This document shows, in pieces, positions 16,136-26,108 of a stretch of 64,000 nt of DNA. Origin of the DNA: Persicitalea sp964500445 (GTDB lineage Bacteria; Bacteroidota; Bacteroidia; Cytophagales; Spirosomataceae); NCBI GenBank assembly GCA_964500445.1, contig CAZCOG010000015.1:1-64000 (forward strand), read 5' to 3'. The position numbers and the translations under genes are program-made. Every line of letters starts with the position of its first letter. Position 1 is the first letter of the stretch. The notes under the pieces are model-generated. The model made no database searches and was not told the origin of the DNA. It saw only the letters and a list, made by a program, of their open reading frames with translations.

Positions 16136-18256
16136 ATGGAAGATAAAAATAAAAAGGTCGGTTCGCCACTCAGCCGCATCGATGGAATATTGAAAGTGAC
16201 CGGCAAGGCAGATTATTCGCTGGATCATCCAATTGAAAATGTGGCCTACGCCGTGCTGGTTAAAAGTACGATCGCAGCGGGAAAAATTACAGACATAAAC
16301 TCTTCCGAAGCCGAAAAGTCGCCGGGCGTATTGGCAGTCATTACTCACCAAAACGCTCCTAAACTCAATGAGAAAGGCGGCATAAGGGGAGGGGCTATGC
16401 TGCAAAGTCCGAAGGTTGAATTTTTTGGGCAAAATATCGGGTTGGTTGTGGCCGAAACCTTTGAACAAGCTATTCACGCTGCCCATTTGGTAGAGTTTAA
16501 ATATCAAGAAACTACTCCTAAGGTAGATTTTGAAAAACTAGCTTCGCAAGCCAGACCCTCCAAAGACCATGAAGACGCAAAGCGAGGCGATGTGAGTTCA
16601 GCTTTGGCACAGGCACCATTCAAAATTGAAGAGGTGTATGCTACCCCAATCGAGCATCACCACCCCCTGGAACCTCATGCAGCAATTGCCGAATGGGAAG
16701 ACGATCAATTGACATTATATAGTAGCGCCCAAATCGTGAACGGGGCACAGGGAGCGGCCGCAAAAACGCTGAATATCAAGCCGGAGAATGTACGAATTGT
16801 ATCACCGTACATTGGTGGAGGTTTTGGATCAAAGGGCGGGCAATGGGCCAATCTGGTATTGACTGCCGTGGCTGCCAAAGTAGTGAATCGTCCGGTAAAG
16901 CTGGCTCTTACGCGCCATCAAATGGTCAATTCAGTCGGGCTTCGACAGCGAACTTATCAGAAAATCAGCCTGGCCGCGACTACCGATGGAAAATTAACGG
17001 CTCTGTCGCACGAAACAACTACCCACTCGGCCATCGATGAGGAGTTTGTGGAGCCCTGTGGCGATTGCTCAAAGTTGATGTACGACACTTCCAATTCGCT
17101 GATCAGCTACCGCGTAGTACCAATGAATGTAATATTGCCAACATACACCCGTGGTCCGGGAAAATCTACGGGAAGCTTCGCCCTGGAATCGGCCATGGAT
17201 GAACTGGCCTACAAACTAAATCTCGACCCGATTGAACTACGATTGAAAAACGAACCGGCGCGCGATCCTTCCAACGGCAAACCCTGGTCCACGCGAGCAA
17301 CCGTACAATGCTTGCGGGAAGGTGCCAAAGCCTTTGGCTGGGAAAAACGCAAGGCGCAGCCCCAGCAAAATGCGCAGGGTGACTACTGGGTGGGGTACGG
17401 TGTGGCTTGTGGTACTTATCCGGCACGGCAAAGACCAAGTTCTGCCAATGTAAAATTATCGCGCAAAGGCAGTAATGTACAGGCAATCATTGAACTCGCG
17501 GCCGCTGATCTCGGCACGGGTACTTACACCATCTTGGCCCAAACCGCCGCCGATGCTTTGGGGGTACCTGTCGATGAAATAACCATAAAGATTGGAGACT
17601 CAAAATTGCCACCTGCCGCCGGCTCGGTAGGGTCGGTAGGCGCTATGAGTTACGCAAATGTGGTGAACGATGTTTGCCAGAAAGCTACCGATGAACTGAT
17701 CGCCAAATCAGGCAAGCAATTTTTTGCCCGTCCCACTGCAGCACAGATGATGGTTTCGGAAAAAATCGACGACTACCAAACTACTATTCATTCTGAAGCT
17801 CCCGCAAGCGCGGAGGAATATTCTTCCCATAGCTTCAACGCCAATTTCGCCGAAGTTTGGGTTCATAAGTATACGGGAATGGTACGCGTAAACCGCTTTT
17901 TAGCCGTAACCGAGGCAGGCCGTATTCTGAACCCAAAAACGGCCCGCTCGCAGATCATTGGCGGCAATGTATGGGGGATTGGCATGGCGCTAACCGAGGA
18001 ATCAGTCCTTGACCCACGCTGGGGTAATTTCGTTACCCGTTCATTGGCTGATTATCACATACCCGCCAACTTGGACATCGGGAAAATGGAAGTCATTTTC
18101 ATTCGTGAGGAAGACACGGCCTCCAACAAATTAGGCGTGAAGGGAATAGGTGAAGTAGGCATCGTTGGGGTGGCAGCGGCAGTCGCCAATGCCGTATTCA
18201 ATGCAACTGGAAAACGGATAAGAGAATTGCCGATTACGCCCGATAAACTGGTGTGA
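16136..18256 (+). CDS. paoC: Periplasmic aldehyde oxidoreductase, molybdenum cofactor subunit
   Basis: A 706-residue catalytic subunit. An aldehyde oxidase a/b hammerhead domain (about 15-130) precedes the molybdopterin-binding domain with GGGFGSKGG at 227-235 and the base-supplying Glu673 in VKGIGEVG near the C-terminus. It oxidises aldehydes to acids using water, handing electrons to the other two subunits. No cofactor-insertion chaperone of the XdhC/PaoD type is encoded in this window, so it must act from elsewhere or be absent. It converges with the OmpA gene after 60 bases with no obvious hairpin. Confidence 0.9.
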   Translation: MEDKNKKVGSPLSRIDGILKVTGKADYSLDHPIENVAYAVLVKSTIAAGKITDINSSEAEKSPGVLAVITHQNAPKLNEKGGIRGGAMLQSPKVEFFGQNIGLVVAETFEQAIHAAHLVEFKYQETTPKVDFEKLASQARPSKDHEDAKRGDVSSALAQAPFKIEEVYATPIEHHHPLEPHAAIAEWEDDQLTLYSSAQIVNGAQGAAAKTLNIKPENVRIVSPYIGGGFGSKGGQWANLVLTAVAAKVVNRPVKLALTRHQMVNSVGLRQRTYQKISLAATTDGKLTALSHETTTHSAIDEEFVEPCGDCSKLMYDTSNSLISYRVVPMNVILPTYTRGPGKSTGSFALESAMDELAYKLNLDPIELRLKNEPARDPSNGKPWSTRATVQCLREGAKAFGWEKRKAQPQQNAQGDYWVGYGVACGTYPARQRPSSANVKLSRKGSNVQAIIELAAADLGTGTYTILAQTAADALGVPVDEITIKIGDSKLPPAAGSVGSVGAMSYANVVNDVCQKATDELIAKSGKQFFARPTAAQMMVSEKIDDYQTTIHSEAPASAEEYSSHSFNANFAEVWVHKYTGMVRVNRFLAVTEAGRILNPKTARSQIIGGNVWGIGMALTEESVLDPRWGNFVTRSLADYHIPANLDIGKMEVIFIREEDTASNKLGVKGIGEVGIVGVAAAVANAVFNATGKRIRELPITPDKLV

Positions 18257-18316
18257 AGATTCCTTTCAGGGTTGGCCAGATTTCAACTCGGGTGATCGAT
18301 GGTACTTCGTTACCTG

Positions 18317-20368
18317 CTACATTTTTAATATAGTAAATTCTACGCGTCGATTCCACTGTCGGGTTTCTTCGGTAAGATTCGATGAAATCGGATTTGCCGG
18401 ACCCCAGGCTTTGGTTTGGATGCGTTGCACGTCAATTCCCCGACTGCTGAGGAATTTTTTTACGGCCAAAACCCGATCTTCCGAAAGCTTTACATTCTTT
18501 TGCCAATCGCCCACATTATCGGTGTGACCTTCCAGCAAGATTTTCATGTCAGGATATTCGGTCATCATCTTGACGATACGTTCCATTTCGGGCTGTGAAG
18601 TTTTTTCTATATCTGCACTGCTTTGTGAGAACATAATCTGACTCAGCCGGATTTTTTGTCCTTCCTTAATCGGAATCATAAGGATGTTCTTGCGGATAAT
18701 CCGGAAATTGGATTCGTTCGTCAGATTGATTTCTTCCGTAACCGGAAAGTACCCTTTCTGATTGGCCGTAATGCGATACAACTCTTTCAACGGTAGTATC
18801 ATTTTATATTCCCCCGTTTCTGGCTCGAACGATGCTCTGGCAAATTCCTCATTGGTCTTTTTGATGTCAGCCACGACGTCCGCACTCATCAGTTGCTTAG
18901 TTTCAGCATCCAGCACGTTTCCCGAAACAATAGCAACGGGTTCAGGCTTGATCGCTGGAAATAGCCTTACTCGGAAAATGTCCTCCTCGCCCAGCGAATT
19001 TTCCATCGAACTCAAATAAGCATAATCTGCCGAAGCAGGAATGTTGAAATATCCATCCCACTGTGGCGTATTGATGGCGGGACCAAGGTTTTCGGGCTCC
19101 GACCATTTGGTCCAGGTGTCATCGAGTCGGCGACTCAGGTAGATATCGCCATTGCCAAAACCGCTGAAACCGGCCGAAGTAAAGTAGAGGGTTTTGTCAT
19201 CGGAGGCTATGAAAGGCGATCCTTCGTAGTCAGGAGTGTTGATGACCGACCCCATATGTTTGGGCTCCGACCAGGTGTCGTCGGGTTGCAGGAAACTAAC
19301 ATACAGGTCTTTATTTCCTTCGGTGTCGCGTCGTTGCACAGAAAGTACCATAATTTTTCCTTTGGAGGAAATGGCAAATTCAGTGTATTTTTTTTCGTGG
19401 TCGTTATAGTGGTTTCTGATCCGGCATTCTTTCGGGAAACTCCACCCGTCGCGAGTGCGAGTCGACTTGGAAAGCCCTTCAATCATGCTGCCATCCGGCC
19501 TATATACATTCAGGAGGTAGACGGTTTTACCATCTGGTGAAATTCCTGTAATGGCGTTGTCGCCCGAATTGTTAATCGGTGCTTTCAGGTTGGTCGCTTC
19601 CCCCCAACTATTGTCGGCCCCCATACTTGACATCCACACATCCTGGTTATTAGGGTCACCGATATTACCATCGTACTTTCCTCTTGTAAAAAACAGTAAT
19701 CTACCGTCAGGTGATATCACCGGAGCTACTTCCTGCCCTCTGCTATTGACTGCTTTACCCAGATTCTCTTTCTGCAAATCTTTAGGCGTATCGGCGGTCA
19801 GATTAATCGTACCGCGCATCGGCGTAGTAGTACTTGAAATTCCAATTGCGTCTATCTGATTGAAACCCAGTACCCGTGAAGGCTGCAAAACTACCTTTAT
19901 CGCATTAACGTTGAGGGTGGAATCCGGCGGGAAAATATAGGTCATTCTACCCAATTCTTTTGAGGGAGAAATGGAATTTTCTACCAACAAATGCTCTCCT
20001 GTTTTTTCATCATAGGCAAAGACCTTGACAATGGCTCCGGCATTGAAATTCTCGGCAATGGCAACTTGCCGTAAAGGAATCGTTTTCTCGAAGCCCACTT
20101 TTATCCATTCTTCTTCCACTGAATTGACCTGCGCAGGCGACCAGGCGCAGGGACTATTTCCCACACTGGGTAGTTTGTTTGGCCGGCCGAGAATCTGAAT
20201 GGCGCGGTATTCCTTACCGTAAGGGCCAGGCCGGTACTCTGAAGAGTATCCCAAAATCTTGGAGGCCCATAGTTCCTGCGCCTGGATTCCAGTGGAGAGT
20301 AGTAATAAAACCAGGATATAGAATTTGGACCTAAATAAAATGGACCATGGATACGCCGCACTTTTCAT
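18317..20368 (-). CDS. OmpA-family protein with PD40 propeller and regulatory-like domain
   Basis: A secreted envelope protein of 683 residues from the chosen ATG at 20368, which directly precedes a good signal peptide (MKSAAYPWSILFRSKFYILV onward); a longer frame to 20416 adds 16 unlikely residues. Domains in order are an N-terminal discoidin-like region, a TolB/PD40-type propeller with units such as PVISPDGRLLFFTR and FIASDDKTLYFTS, a carboxypeptidase-regulatory-like Ig domain (VSGNVLDAETKQLMSADV), and a C-terminal OmpA peptidoglycan-binding domain with LEGHTDNVG and LSEDRVLAVKKFL. The layout is common in Bacteroidota and tethers the outer envelope to peptidoglycan. Confidence 0.85.
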   Translation of the reverse strand: MKSAAYPWSILFRSKFYILVLLLLSTGIQAQELWASKILGYSSEYRPGPYGKEYRAIQILGRPNKLPSVGNSPCAWSPAQVNSVEEEWIKVGFEKTIPLRQVAIAENFNAGAIVKVFAYDEKTGEHLLVENSISPSKELGRMTYIFPPDSTLNVNAIKVVLQPSRVLGFNQIDAIGISSTTTPMRGTINLTADTPKDLQKENLGKAVNSRGQEVAPVISPDGRLLFFTRGKYDGNIGDPNNQDVWMSSMGADNSWGEATNLKAPINNSGDNAITGISPDGKTVYLLNVYRPDGSMIEGLSKSTRTRDGWSFPKECRIRNHYNDHEKKYTEFAISSKGKIMVLSVQRRDTEGNKDLYVSFLQPDDTWSEPKHMGSVINTPDYEGSPFIASDDKTLYFTSAGFSGFGNGDIYLSRRLDDTWTKWSEPENLGPAINTPQWDGYFNIPASADYAYLSSMENSLGEEDIFRVRLFPAIKPEPVAIVSGNVLDAETKQLMSADVVADIKKTNEEFARASFEPETGEYKMILPLKELYRITANQKGYFPVTEEINLTNESNFRIIRKNILMIPIKEGQKIRLSQIMFSQSSADIEKTSQPEMERIVKMMTEYPDMKILLEGHTDNVGDWQKNVKLSEDRVLAVKKFLSSRGIDVQRIQTKAWGPANPISSNLTEETRQWNRRVEFTILKM

Positions 20369-20530
20369 GAAAACCGTGTTCAAAATATTCTGATTTAACG
20401 AAGCTCTCCCGCACATTCATACGCCAAAGTACTCCATTAACTTAATGAAATGAGGCTATATTTTATGGTAATTTCAAGCCAAAATCAAGCCAAAAAACGC
20501 ATTATTCGGACAAATTACAAGTCTTTGGAA

Positions 20531-23104
20531 CTACTCCTGATTTCCCAAATTCGGGGTAGATATTTTACTACCGTAAAACAGCGCATTGAAAAAGAGCTTC
20601 GAAGTCCCCAGCCAGGTTCCGCGGAAATTTGGGTTATCGGCGAACATGATAACGTTACCACGCCCTCGGCTGTTCATAAGTAATCCCGCCGAATTAGCGA
20701 TTTTTTTCAATGTCTTCGGATGAACATAGCCGTTTAACAAGGGTTCAGCTTCATACTTGATAATAGTATTGTACGGACTATCAGACAGTTCCAGCAGCGT
20801 GTTGCTGTTACGATACAAAGCAATTTTGCGATCAGGGTAACCAAAACCTAAGGGATTGGTATTGTCGAGATCGGCCGAAAAAATGGCTCCGCCCGTATAC
20901 CGTGCCCCTTCGTTGTCGGAGGCCTTTTCATAATCGATACGGACTTTGGTGGCTGTACTATCTTTTTCTTTTAATTCCCGAATTTTCCCCTTGACAATCT
21001 GGTTTTTTATCACCCATTCCGAAGCTGACTTTAAGGTAATCAGGGTACCTCCTGCTTCGACCCATGTCTTTACCTTACCTAAAAACATAGCATCGGAAGG
21101 ATATTGCCCATTTACCATTACCATGACATCATAATCGTTAAGATTGACACGGCTCATTTGATCCATGTCGATTTTCGTGATAGGCATTCCCACGTAGTTA
21201 TCCAGCATGTACCAGACCTCACCCGCTTCGTATTGACTGGTTCCGCTACCAATCGGCATTAGTACTTTCGGCGCTTTGACGGTACCAAAATTATTGCTTC
21301 CCAAATCTATGCCCTCGGTACTATAGCCCGTATTTACCGAATAAAAATTCACTCCCGTATTCGCGGCGATGTCTTTTAGTTTGGCAAAAATCTCATTACT
21401 GGTTTTTTTCTGCGTTTGGACCGGAATGATCAAAGTACCATAACTGAAAGATTTTTCTCCCTGATCGGTTTTGATGCGAAAAGGTTTTTGACCGACTTTG
21501 ACAAAGTACCCTTCTGATAGAAGCTGAAATAGTGCTTTGTGCGTGTTGAAATCTTCAGGAGAGAGCAGGTATGCGTATTTACTTTGGGCCAGAGTTTTTG
21601 GTTGAAAAGTAAGTGCGTCGAACGTTAACTTATTACCCGTTGGTACTGAGCCTGATTTGACTTCGGCGTGCGGCAGTCCGTAGGCGAGAGGAAGATTCCA
21701 GGCCGACGCGTCGTAAAAGATGCTATCGGCAAACGTGACTGGTTTTTCAAAAATGGATTGAACCATCCGGTACTGTGGCTGAACTACCGGAATATAGTAG
21801 GCTAGTCCTACCTTGAAGGTTTGACCATTTTGCTTCAATTCTGATTTCAACGGGTACACTTCGATGCGGTGCTGCAGTAGCAAATTCAGGAATGCACGAT
21901 TACGAGTAAGGTCCGTTTCTGAGCCTACCACATAGCCTTTTATGGTACTTTTATTCGCCGTGGAAAGAGCCGTGTCGAAGAATTCACGCTGAAATCGAAG
22001 CAAATCTTCACGCTGCGCAACGCCTCCTTTAATGGTAGCGATGGCATTGACTAAATGATTTCGGATCGCAAAAGAGAAAGTCAATACCCCGTTTTGACTA
22101 TCCTGTAAATGACCGCGGGAACTACCTTGTTCAAACAGAAATCCAATACCCCCCTGGATGTCAGGGTAGCTGGAACCGTAGCCGGGATATAGGTTATCAA
22201 ACGATTCTTTGGTGTAATAAAGCGAACCGATCTGGTTCATGGCTTCCTCAAAGTACCTGGCGAAGGAGTCGTTCAAGTTGCGGTATACATAGCTGGGTAC
22301 CAGGGGATTCTCAGCACTTTGCTTAGAAGGCTCAAAAAAATGGGTCGAATTGGTACCCATCTCGTGGTGATCGGTAACGACATTGGGATACCACTGGTGG
22401 TAAAAGTTCAGGCGGTTGCGACTTTCCCGATGGACTGCCAGGAACCAGTCGCGGTTTAAGTCGAACCAATAGTGATTGACCCTCCCACTTGGCCAAACTT
22501 CGTTGTGTTCACGGTCGTTGGGATCCGACACTGGCGGCATTCCCTTATGCATATTGACCCAGTTGACGAACCGATCCCGACCGTCGGGGTTGATGACGGG
22601 TTCAATAAAAATGACCGCTTCCTTCAACGTGTTTAGTACTTCAAAATCTTCGCAAGCCGCCAAATAATAGGCAGTAAGTATGGACGCTTCCCCACCCGAA
22701 GCTTCGTTGCCGTGGACATTATACCCAAGCTGCATGACCACGGGCATTGTTTTCACGTCCGGCATTTTGGTGGTTGGATCGACCAGGGTCAAATGTTGTC
22801 TACGGATATTTTCCAGATTCGCCAGGTTCTCCGGGCTGCTAAATGCCACCATGAGTTGAGGCCGATACTCGTAAGTACGCCCGGTAGTCTGGAATTTGAC
22901 GCGATCAGAGGTCTGGCTCAGGTACTCAAAGTAGGACACCAGCCGATCGTACCGGGTATGCTGTGAACCAATAGAATAGCCCAAAAAAGCATCGGGGGTA
23001 AGAATATTGGGGTTGAATTTTTTGCCCGGAAAGTAATAGTCGTTTTGGGCATGCAGGCTGGAGATTAGTAGAAACGAGAAGAAGAGCGACGAGAGTCTTT
23101 TCAT
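20531..23104 (-). CDS. Secreted M14-family zinc carboxypeptidase-like protein (paralogue 1)
   Basis: An 857-residue protein with a signal peptide (MKRLSSLFFSFLLISSLHAQ). The M14 peptidase domain covers about residues 45-380: zinc ligands His131 and Glu134 in YNVHGNEA, a histidine in TDHHEMG (residues 245-250), Arg-bearing INPDGRDRF and LNRDWF, and the catalytic Glu325 in FLFEQGSSRG. The C-terminal half is a large region with a glutamine-amidotransferase-like feel (VLMPIGSGTSQYEAGEVWYM, VMVMVNGQYP) of unknown role. It is related along its length to the protein at 27072-29570. It is probably a scavenging or envelope peptidase. Confidence 0.9.
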   Translation of the reverse strand: MKRLSSLFFSFLLISSLHAQNDYYFPGKKFNPNILTPDAFLGYSIGSQHTRYDRLVSYFEYLSQTSDRVKFQTTGRTYEYRPQLMVAFSSPENLANLENIRRQHLTLVDPTTKMPDVKTMPVVMQLGYNVHGNEASGGEASILTAYYLAACEDFEVLNTLKEAVIFIEPVINPDGRDRFVNWVNMHKGMPPVSDPNDREHNEVWPSGRVNHYWFDLNRDWFLAVHRESRNRLNFYHQWYPNVVTDHHEMGTNSTHFFEPSKQSAENPLVPSYVYRNLNDSFARYFEEAMNQIGSLYYTKESFDNLYPGYGSSYPDIQGGIGFLFEQGSSRGHLQDSQNGVLTFSFAIRNHLVNAIATIKGGVAQREDLLRFQREFFDTALSTANKSTIKGYVVGSETDLTRNRAFLNLLLQHRIEVYPLKSELKQNGQTFKVGLAYYIPVVQPQYRMVQSIFEKPVTFADSIFYDASAWNLPLAYGLPHAEVKSGSVPTGNKLTFDALTFQPKTLAQSKYAYLLSPEDFNTHKALFQLLSEGYFVKVGQKPFRIKTDQGEKSFSYGTLIIPVQTQKKTSNEIFAKLKDIAANTGVNFYSVNTGYSTEGIDLGSNNFGTVKAPKVLMPIGSGTSQYEAGEVWYMLDNYVGMPITKIDMDQMSRVNLNDYDVMVMVNGQYPSDAMFLGKVKTWVEAGGTLITLKSASEWVIKNQIVKGKIRELKEKDSTATKVRIDYEKASDNEGARYTGGAIFSADLDNTNPLGFGYPDRKIALYRNSNTLLELSDSPYNTIIKYEAEPLLNGYVHPKTLKKIANSAGLLMNSRGRGNVIMFADNPNFRGTWLGTSKLFFNALFYGSKISTPNLGNQE

Positions 23105-23163
23105 AGGTTAGGTTATAGTAGAAAACACTTATGATAAATAGAGTCGAAAGGATAAAGCTATTT

Positions 23164-23820
23164 TTACTCAACCTCCGGGCCCTTCAGGGCCTGAATCGTA
23201 GCCAGCGGATCATCCGATTTGAAAACAAAACTCCCGGCTACCAGTACATCGGCTCCCGCGTCCACGAGCAATGGGGCGTTCTCGCTTTTCACACCGCCAT
23301 CTACCTCAATATCAAAGTTTACTCCGGCGTCGGCCCGGAGTTCTACCAGTTCCCGTACTTTCCGGTACGTATTTTCAATAAAACTTTGTCCTCCAAAACC
23401 AGGGTTTACTGACATAATCAGAACCTGGGAAACCTCGCCCAAAATCTCGGACAATAAAGCCACGGGGGTGTGGGGATTGATAGCCACGCTCGCCTGGGCT
23501 CCCAATTCTTTGATGTGTTGTAGAGTTCGGTGGAGATTGGGGCACGCTTCAAGATGTACCGTGAGGATATCTGCTCCGGCCTTGCGAAAATCTTCCAGAT
23601 AACGATCCGGTTCCACGATCATCAGATGAACATCAAGTGGTTTGAGGGCATGGCGTTTGACGGCTGCGCACACGGGCATCCCAAAAGAAATATTCGGCAC
23701 AAAGCGGCCGTCCATAATGTCTACGTGGATGTACTCAGCCGCGCTGCGGTTAAGCATTTCAACGTCACGCTGCAGATTAGCGAAATCAGCGGCCAGGATA
23801 GAGGGGGCGATTAGGGGCAT
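23164..23820 (-). CDS. rpe: Ribulose-phosphate 3-epimerase
   Basis: A 218-residue TIM-barrel enzyme interconverting ribulose-5-phosphate and xylulose-5-phosphate. Conserved motifs are LIAPSILAADFANL, the metal and catalytic segment HVDIMDGRFVPNISFG, HLMIVEPD, MSVNPGFGGQSF and EVDGGVKSEN. Length is normal for the family. It lies 59 bases upstream of the M14 peptidase gene and is divergent from ligA, with 101 bases between. It supplies the pentose-phosphate pool that any transketolase also uses. Confidence 0.97.
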   Translation of the reverse strand: MPLIAPSILAADFANLQRDVEMLNRSAAEYIHVDIMDGRFVPNISFGMPVCAAVKRHALKPLDVHLMIVEPDRYLEDFRKAGADILTVHLEACPNLHRTLQHIKELGAQASVAINPHTPVALLSEILGEVSQVLIMSVNPGFGGQSFIENTYRKVRELVELRADAGVNFDIEVDGGVKSENAPLLVDAGADVLVAGSFVFKSDDPLATIQALKGPEVE

Positions 23821-23921
23821 TTTTAGTAGTTTTGAACGAAAATAGGTATTTCTGGTGCCATTACAGCATTGGGAAGGCTATTGGGTAAAGAAGTGATTGA
23901 TTTTCAAAAAAATAGGTTTTT

Positions 23922-26021
23922 ATGAACCCCGCCGTTCGCGCTGCTGAACTCACCGAGAAGCTAAATTACTACAATAGCCGATATTATCTGGACGATATTT
24001 CCGAAGTGTCAGATCAGGAATTCGACTTACTACTGAAAGAGCTGTCGGAAATTGAAAGTAAATTCCCGGAACTCAGACGGCCCGATTCGCCCACGCAACG
24101 CGTCGGCGGAACGATTACCAAAACGTTTCCAACGGTTTATCACCGCTACCCAATGCAATCGTTGGACAATACCTACAACGAGCAGGAATTACGCGACTTC
24201 GACGAAAGAGTGCGCAAACTTCTACCGGAAGAGAACTACGAATACATTTGTGAGCTCAAATTTGATGGGATTTCATTGAGTTTTACCTACGAAGACGGAG
24301 TACTTAAACAAGGTGTTACGCGTGGCGATGGCAGCCGGGGTGACGATATCACGGAAAATGTCAAGACGATTCGCTCACTCCCTTTACATGTTAAATCCGA
24401 AAATATTCCCGCCAGTTTTGAAGTACGCGGGGAGGGTTTCATGCCGCTGCGCTCTTTCGAGCGCCTCAATGCAGAACTGGACGCCACGGGCGATGCGCCC
24501 TACGCTAATCCGCGTAACGCGGCCTCCGGTGCTTTCAAGTTGCAAGATTCGGCCGAAACCGCCCGGCGGGGTTTGGATTGCTACGTTTATTCTTTTTTGA
24601 GCGATGTGGACGTTTTTCAGTCCCACGAAGAAAGTCTGCTGGCTTTGAAAAACTGGGGCTTCAACGTTTCACCCGGCTGGGCTAAATGCCAAACTATCGA
24701 CGAAGCACTTGAATTCATTCATAATTGGGAGGAAAAGCGTTTTGAGCTACCCCTCGCTACCGATGGCATTGTACTGAAAGTTAATTCTTATGCTCAGCAG
24801 CGCGAACTGGGAAGTACTTCCAAAAGCCCACGTTGGGCCATTGCCTTCAAATACAAAGCTGAGAACAAACCCGCGTTGCTTCGTTTCGTATCCTACCAGG
24901 TCGGCCGGACGGGAGCCGTTACACCGGTGGCCAATTTGTCAGGCCTGCATGAGCGCAACAAACCATACGATAAGGTAAAAGGAGTTCACTTATCAGGTAC
25001 CCAGGTCAAACGCGCCACTTTGCACAATGCCAACGAGCTCGAGCGGCTCGAACTACGCATCGGGGATACGGTATTTGTGGAAAAAAGCGGTGAAATCATT
25101 CCTAAAATTACGGCAGTCGATCACACGCAACGCGGGCTTTTTGAAACGGAACCCATTCATTTTCCGACCCATTGCCCGGAATGTGGTACTGAGTTGGTAA
25201 GAAATGAAGGAGAAGTGGCATTTTACTGCCCCAACGAACGGGGCTGTCCCCCGCAACTTCGGGGGAAAATCGAGCACTTTATCCAGAGACGGGCTATGAA
25301 CATTGATAGTCTGGGCGAAGGAAAAATTGAATTGTTATTCGATAAAGGACTGATTCATAACGTCGCCGATTTGTATGATCTGACTTATGACGATTTATTA
25401 GGTCTTGAAAAAGATATTTACAACGAAGAAACGGGAAAGACCAAAAAGATAAGTTTTCGGGAAAAAACGGTCGAGAATATTTTAAAAGGTATTGAAAATT
25501 CTAAGAAAGCCCCATTCAAAAACTTGCTGTTCGGCCTGGGAATCCGATATGTGGGTGCGACAGTAGGGGAGAAACTGGCAAACTACTTTCGCACGATGGA
25601 TGGACTTATGAATGCGACATTGGATGAGTTGATCAATGTACCGGAAATTGGTGGTCGCATCGCCCAAAGTGTAAAGGATTATTTTAGTGATCCCCAAAAT
25701 CAGCAGCTTGTGGAGCGATTGCGGCAGGCTGGCCTCACTTTCGAGACGGACGACCAACCGGTTGAAATGGAAGGGGATACCCTCGCCGGGAAAACGTTTG
25801 TCATATCGGGTGTTTTCCAAAACTTTGGTCGTGACGAGTTGAAAAATAAAGTAGAAGCTAATGGGGGACGTATTCTCAGTGGTGTTTCCGGTAAGCTCAA
25901 CTACCTCTTGGCGGGTGATAACATGGGGCCTTCCAAACTGGAAAAAGCCAGGAGGCTTGGGGTAACGATACTCTCAGAAGCTGAGTTTCTTCAAATGCTC
26001 GAAGAGAATTTTGAGGAGTGA
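23922..26021 (+). CDS. ligA: NAD-dependent DNA ligase
   Basis: A complete 699-residue LigA. The Ia and adenylation domain carries the active Lys113 in CELKFDGISLSF; OB-fold segment follows, then a four-cysteine zinc finger (CPECG ... FYCPNERGCP, around residues 410-435), helix-hairpin-helix repeats, and a C-terminal BRCT domain (about 615-690, beginning near GDTLAGKTFVISGVF). It seals nicks in replication and repair using NAD. It is followed by dapA after 87 bases. Nothing unusual in length or motifs. Confidence 0.98.
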   Translation: MNPAVRAAELTEKLNYYNSRYYLDDISEVSDQEFDLLLKELSEIESKFPELRRPDSPTQRVGGTITKTFPTVYHRYPMQSLDNTYNEQELRDFDERVRKLLPEENYEYICELKFDGISLSFTYEDGVLKQGVTRGDGSRGDDITENVKTIRSLPLHVKSENIPASFEVRGEGFMPLRSFERLNAELDATGDAPYANPRNAASGAFKLQDSAETARRGLDCYVYSFLSDVDVFQSHEESLLALKNWGFNVSPGWAKCQTIDEALEFIHNWEEKRFELPLATDGIVLKVNSYAQQRELGSTSKSPRWAIAFKYKAENKPALLRFVSYQVGRTGAVTPVANLSGLHERNKPYDKVKGVHLSGTQVKRATLHNANELERLELRIGDTVFVEKSGEIIPKITAVDHTQRGLFETEPIHFPTHCPECGTELVRNEGEVAFYCPNERGCPPQLRGKIEHFIQRRAMNIDSLGEGKIELLFDKGLIHNVADLYDLTYDDLLGLEKDIYNEETGKTKKISFREKTVENILKGIENSKKAPFKNLLFGLGIRYVGATVGEKLANYFRTMDGLMNATLDELINVPEIGGRIAQSVKDYFSDPQNQQLVERLRQAGLTFETDDQPVEMEGDTLAGKTFVISGVFQNFGRDELKNKVEANGGRILSGVSGKLNYLLAGDNMGPSKLEKARRLGVTILSEAEFLQMLEENFEE

Positions 26022-26108
26022 AATGATAGAATGATTGAATAATTCGCTTTCATTTGCAGTACCCAACTCTATTAATTTTCCCAAGTACTCATTCAAAATA
26101 TAAATAAA

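Noticed and set aside
20368..20416. Longer start for the OmpA/PD40 gene
   Set aside because: The extra 16 residues precede a complete signal peptide and would bury it; the ATG at 20368 is preferred.
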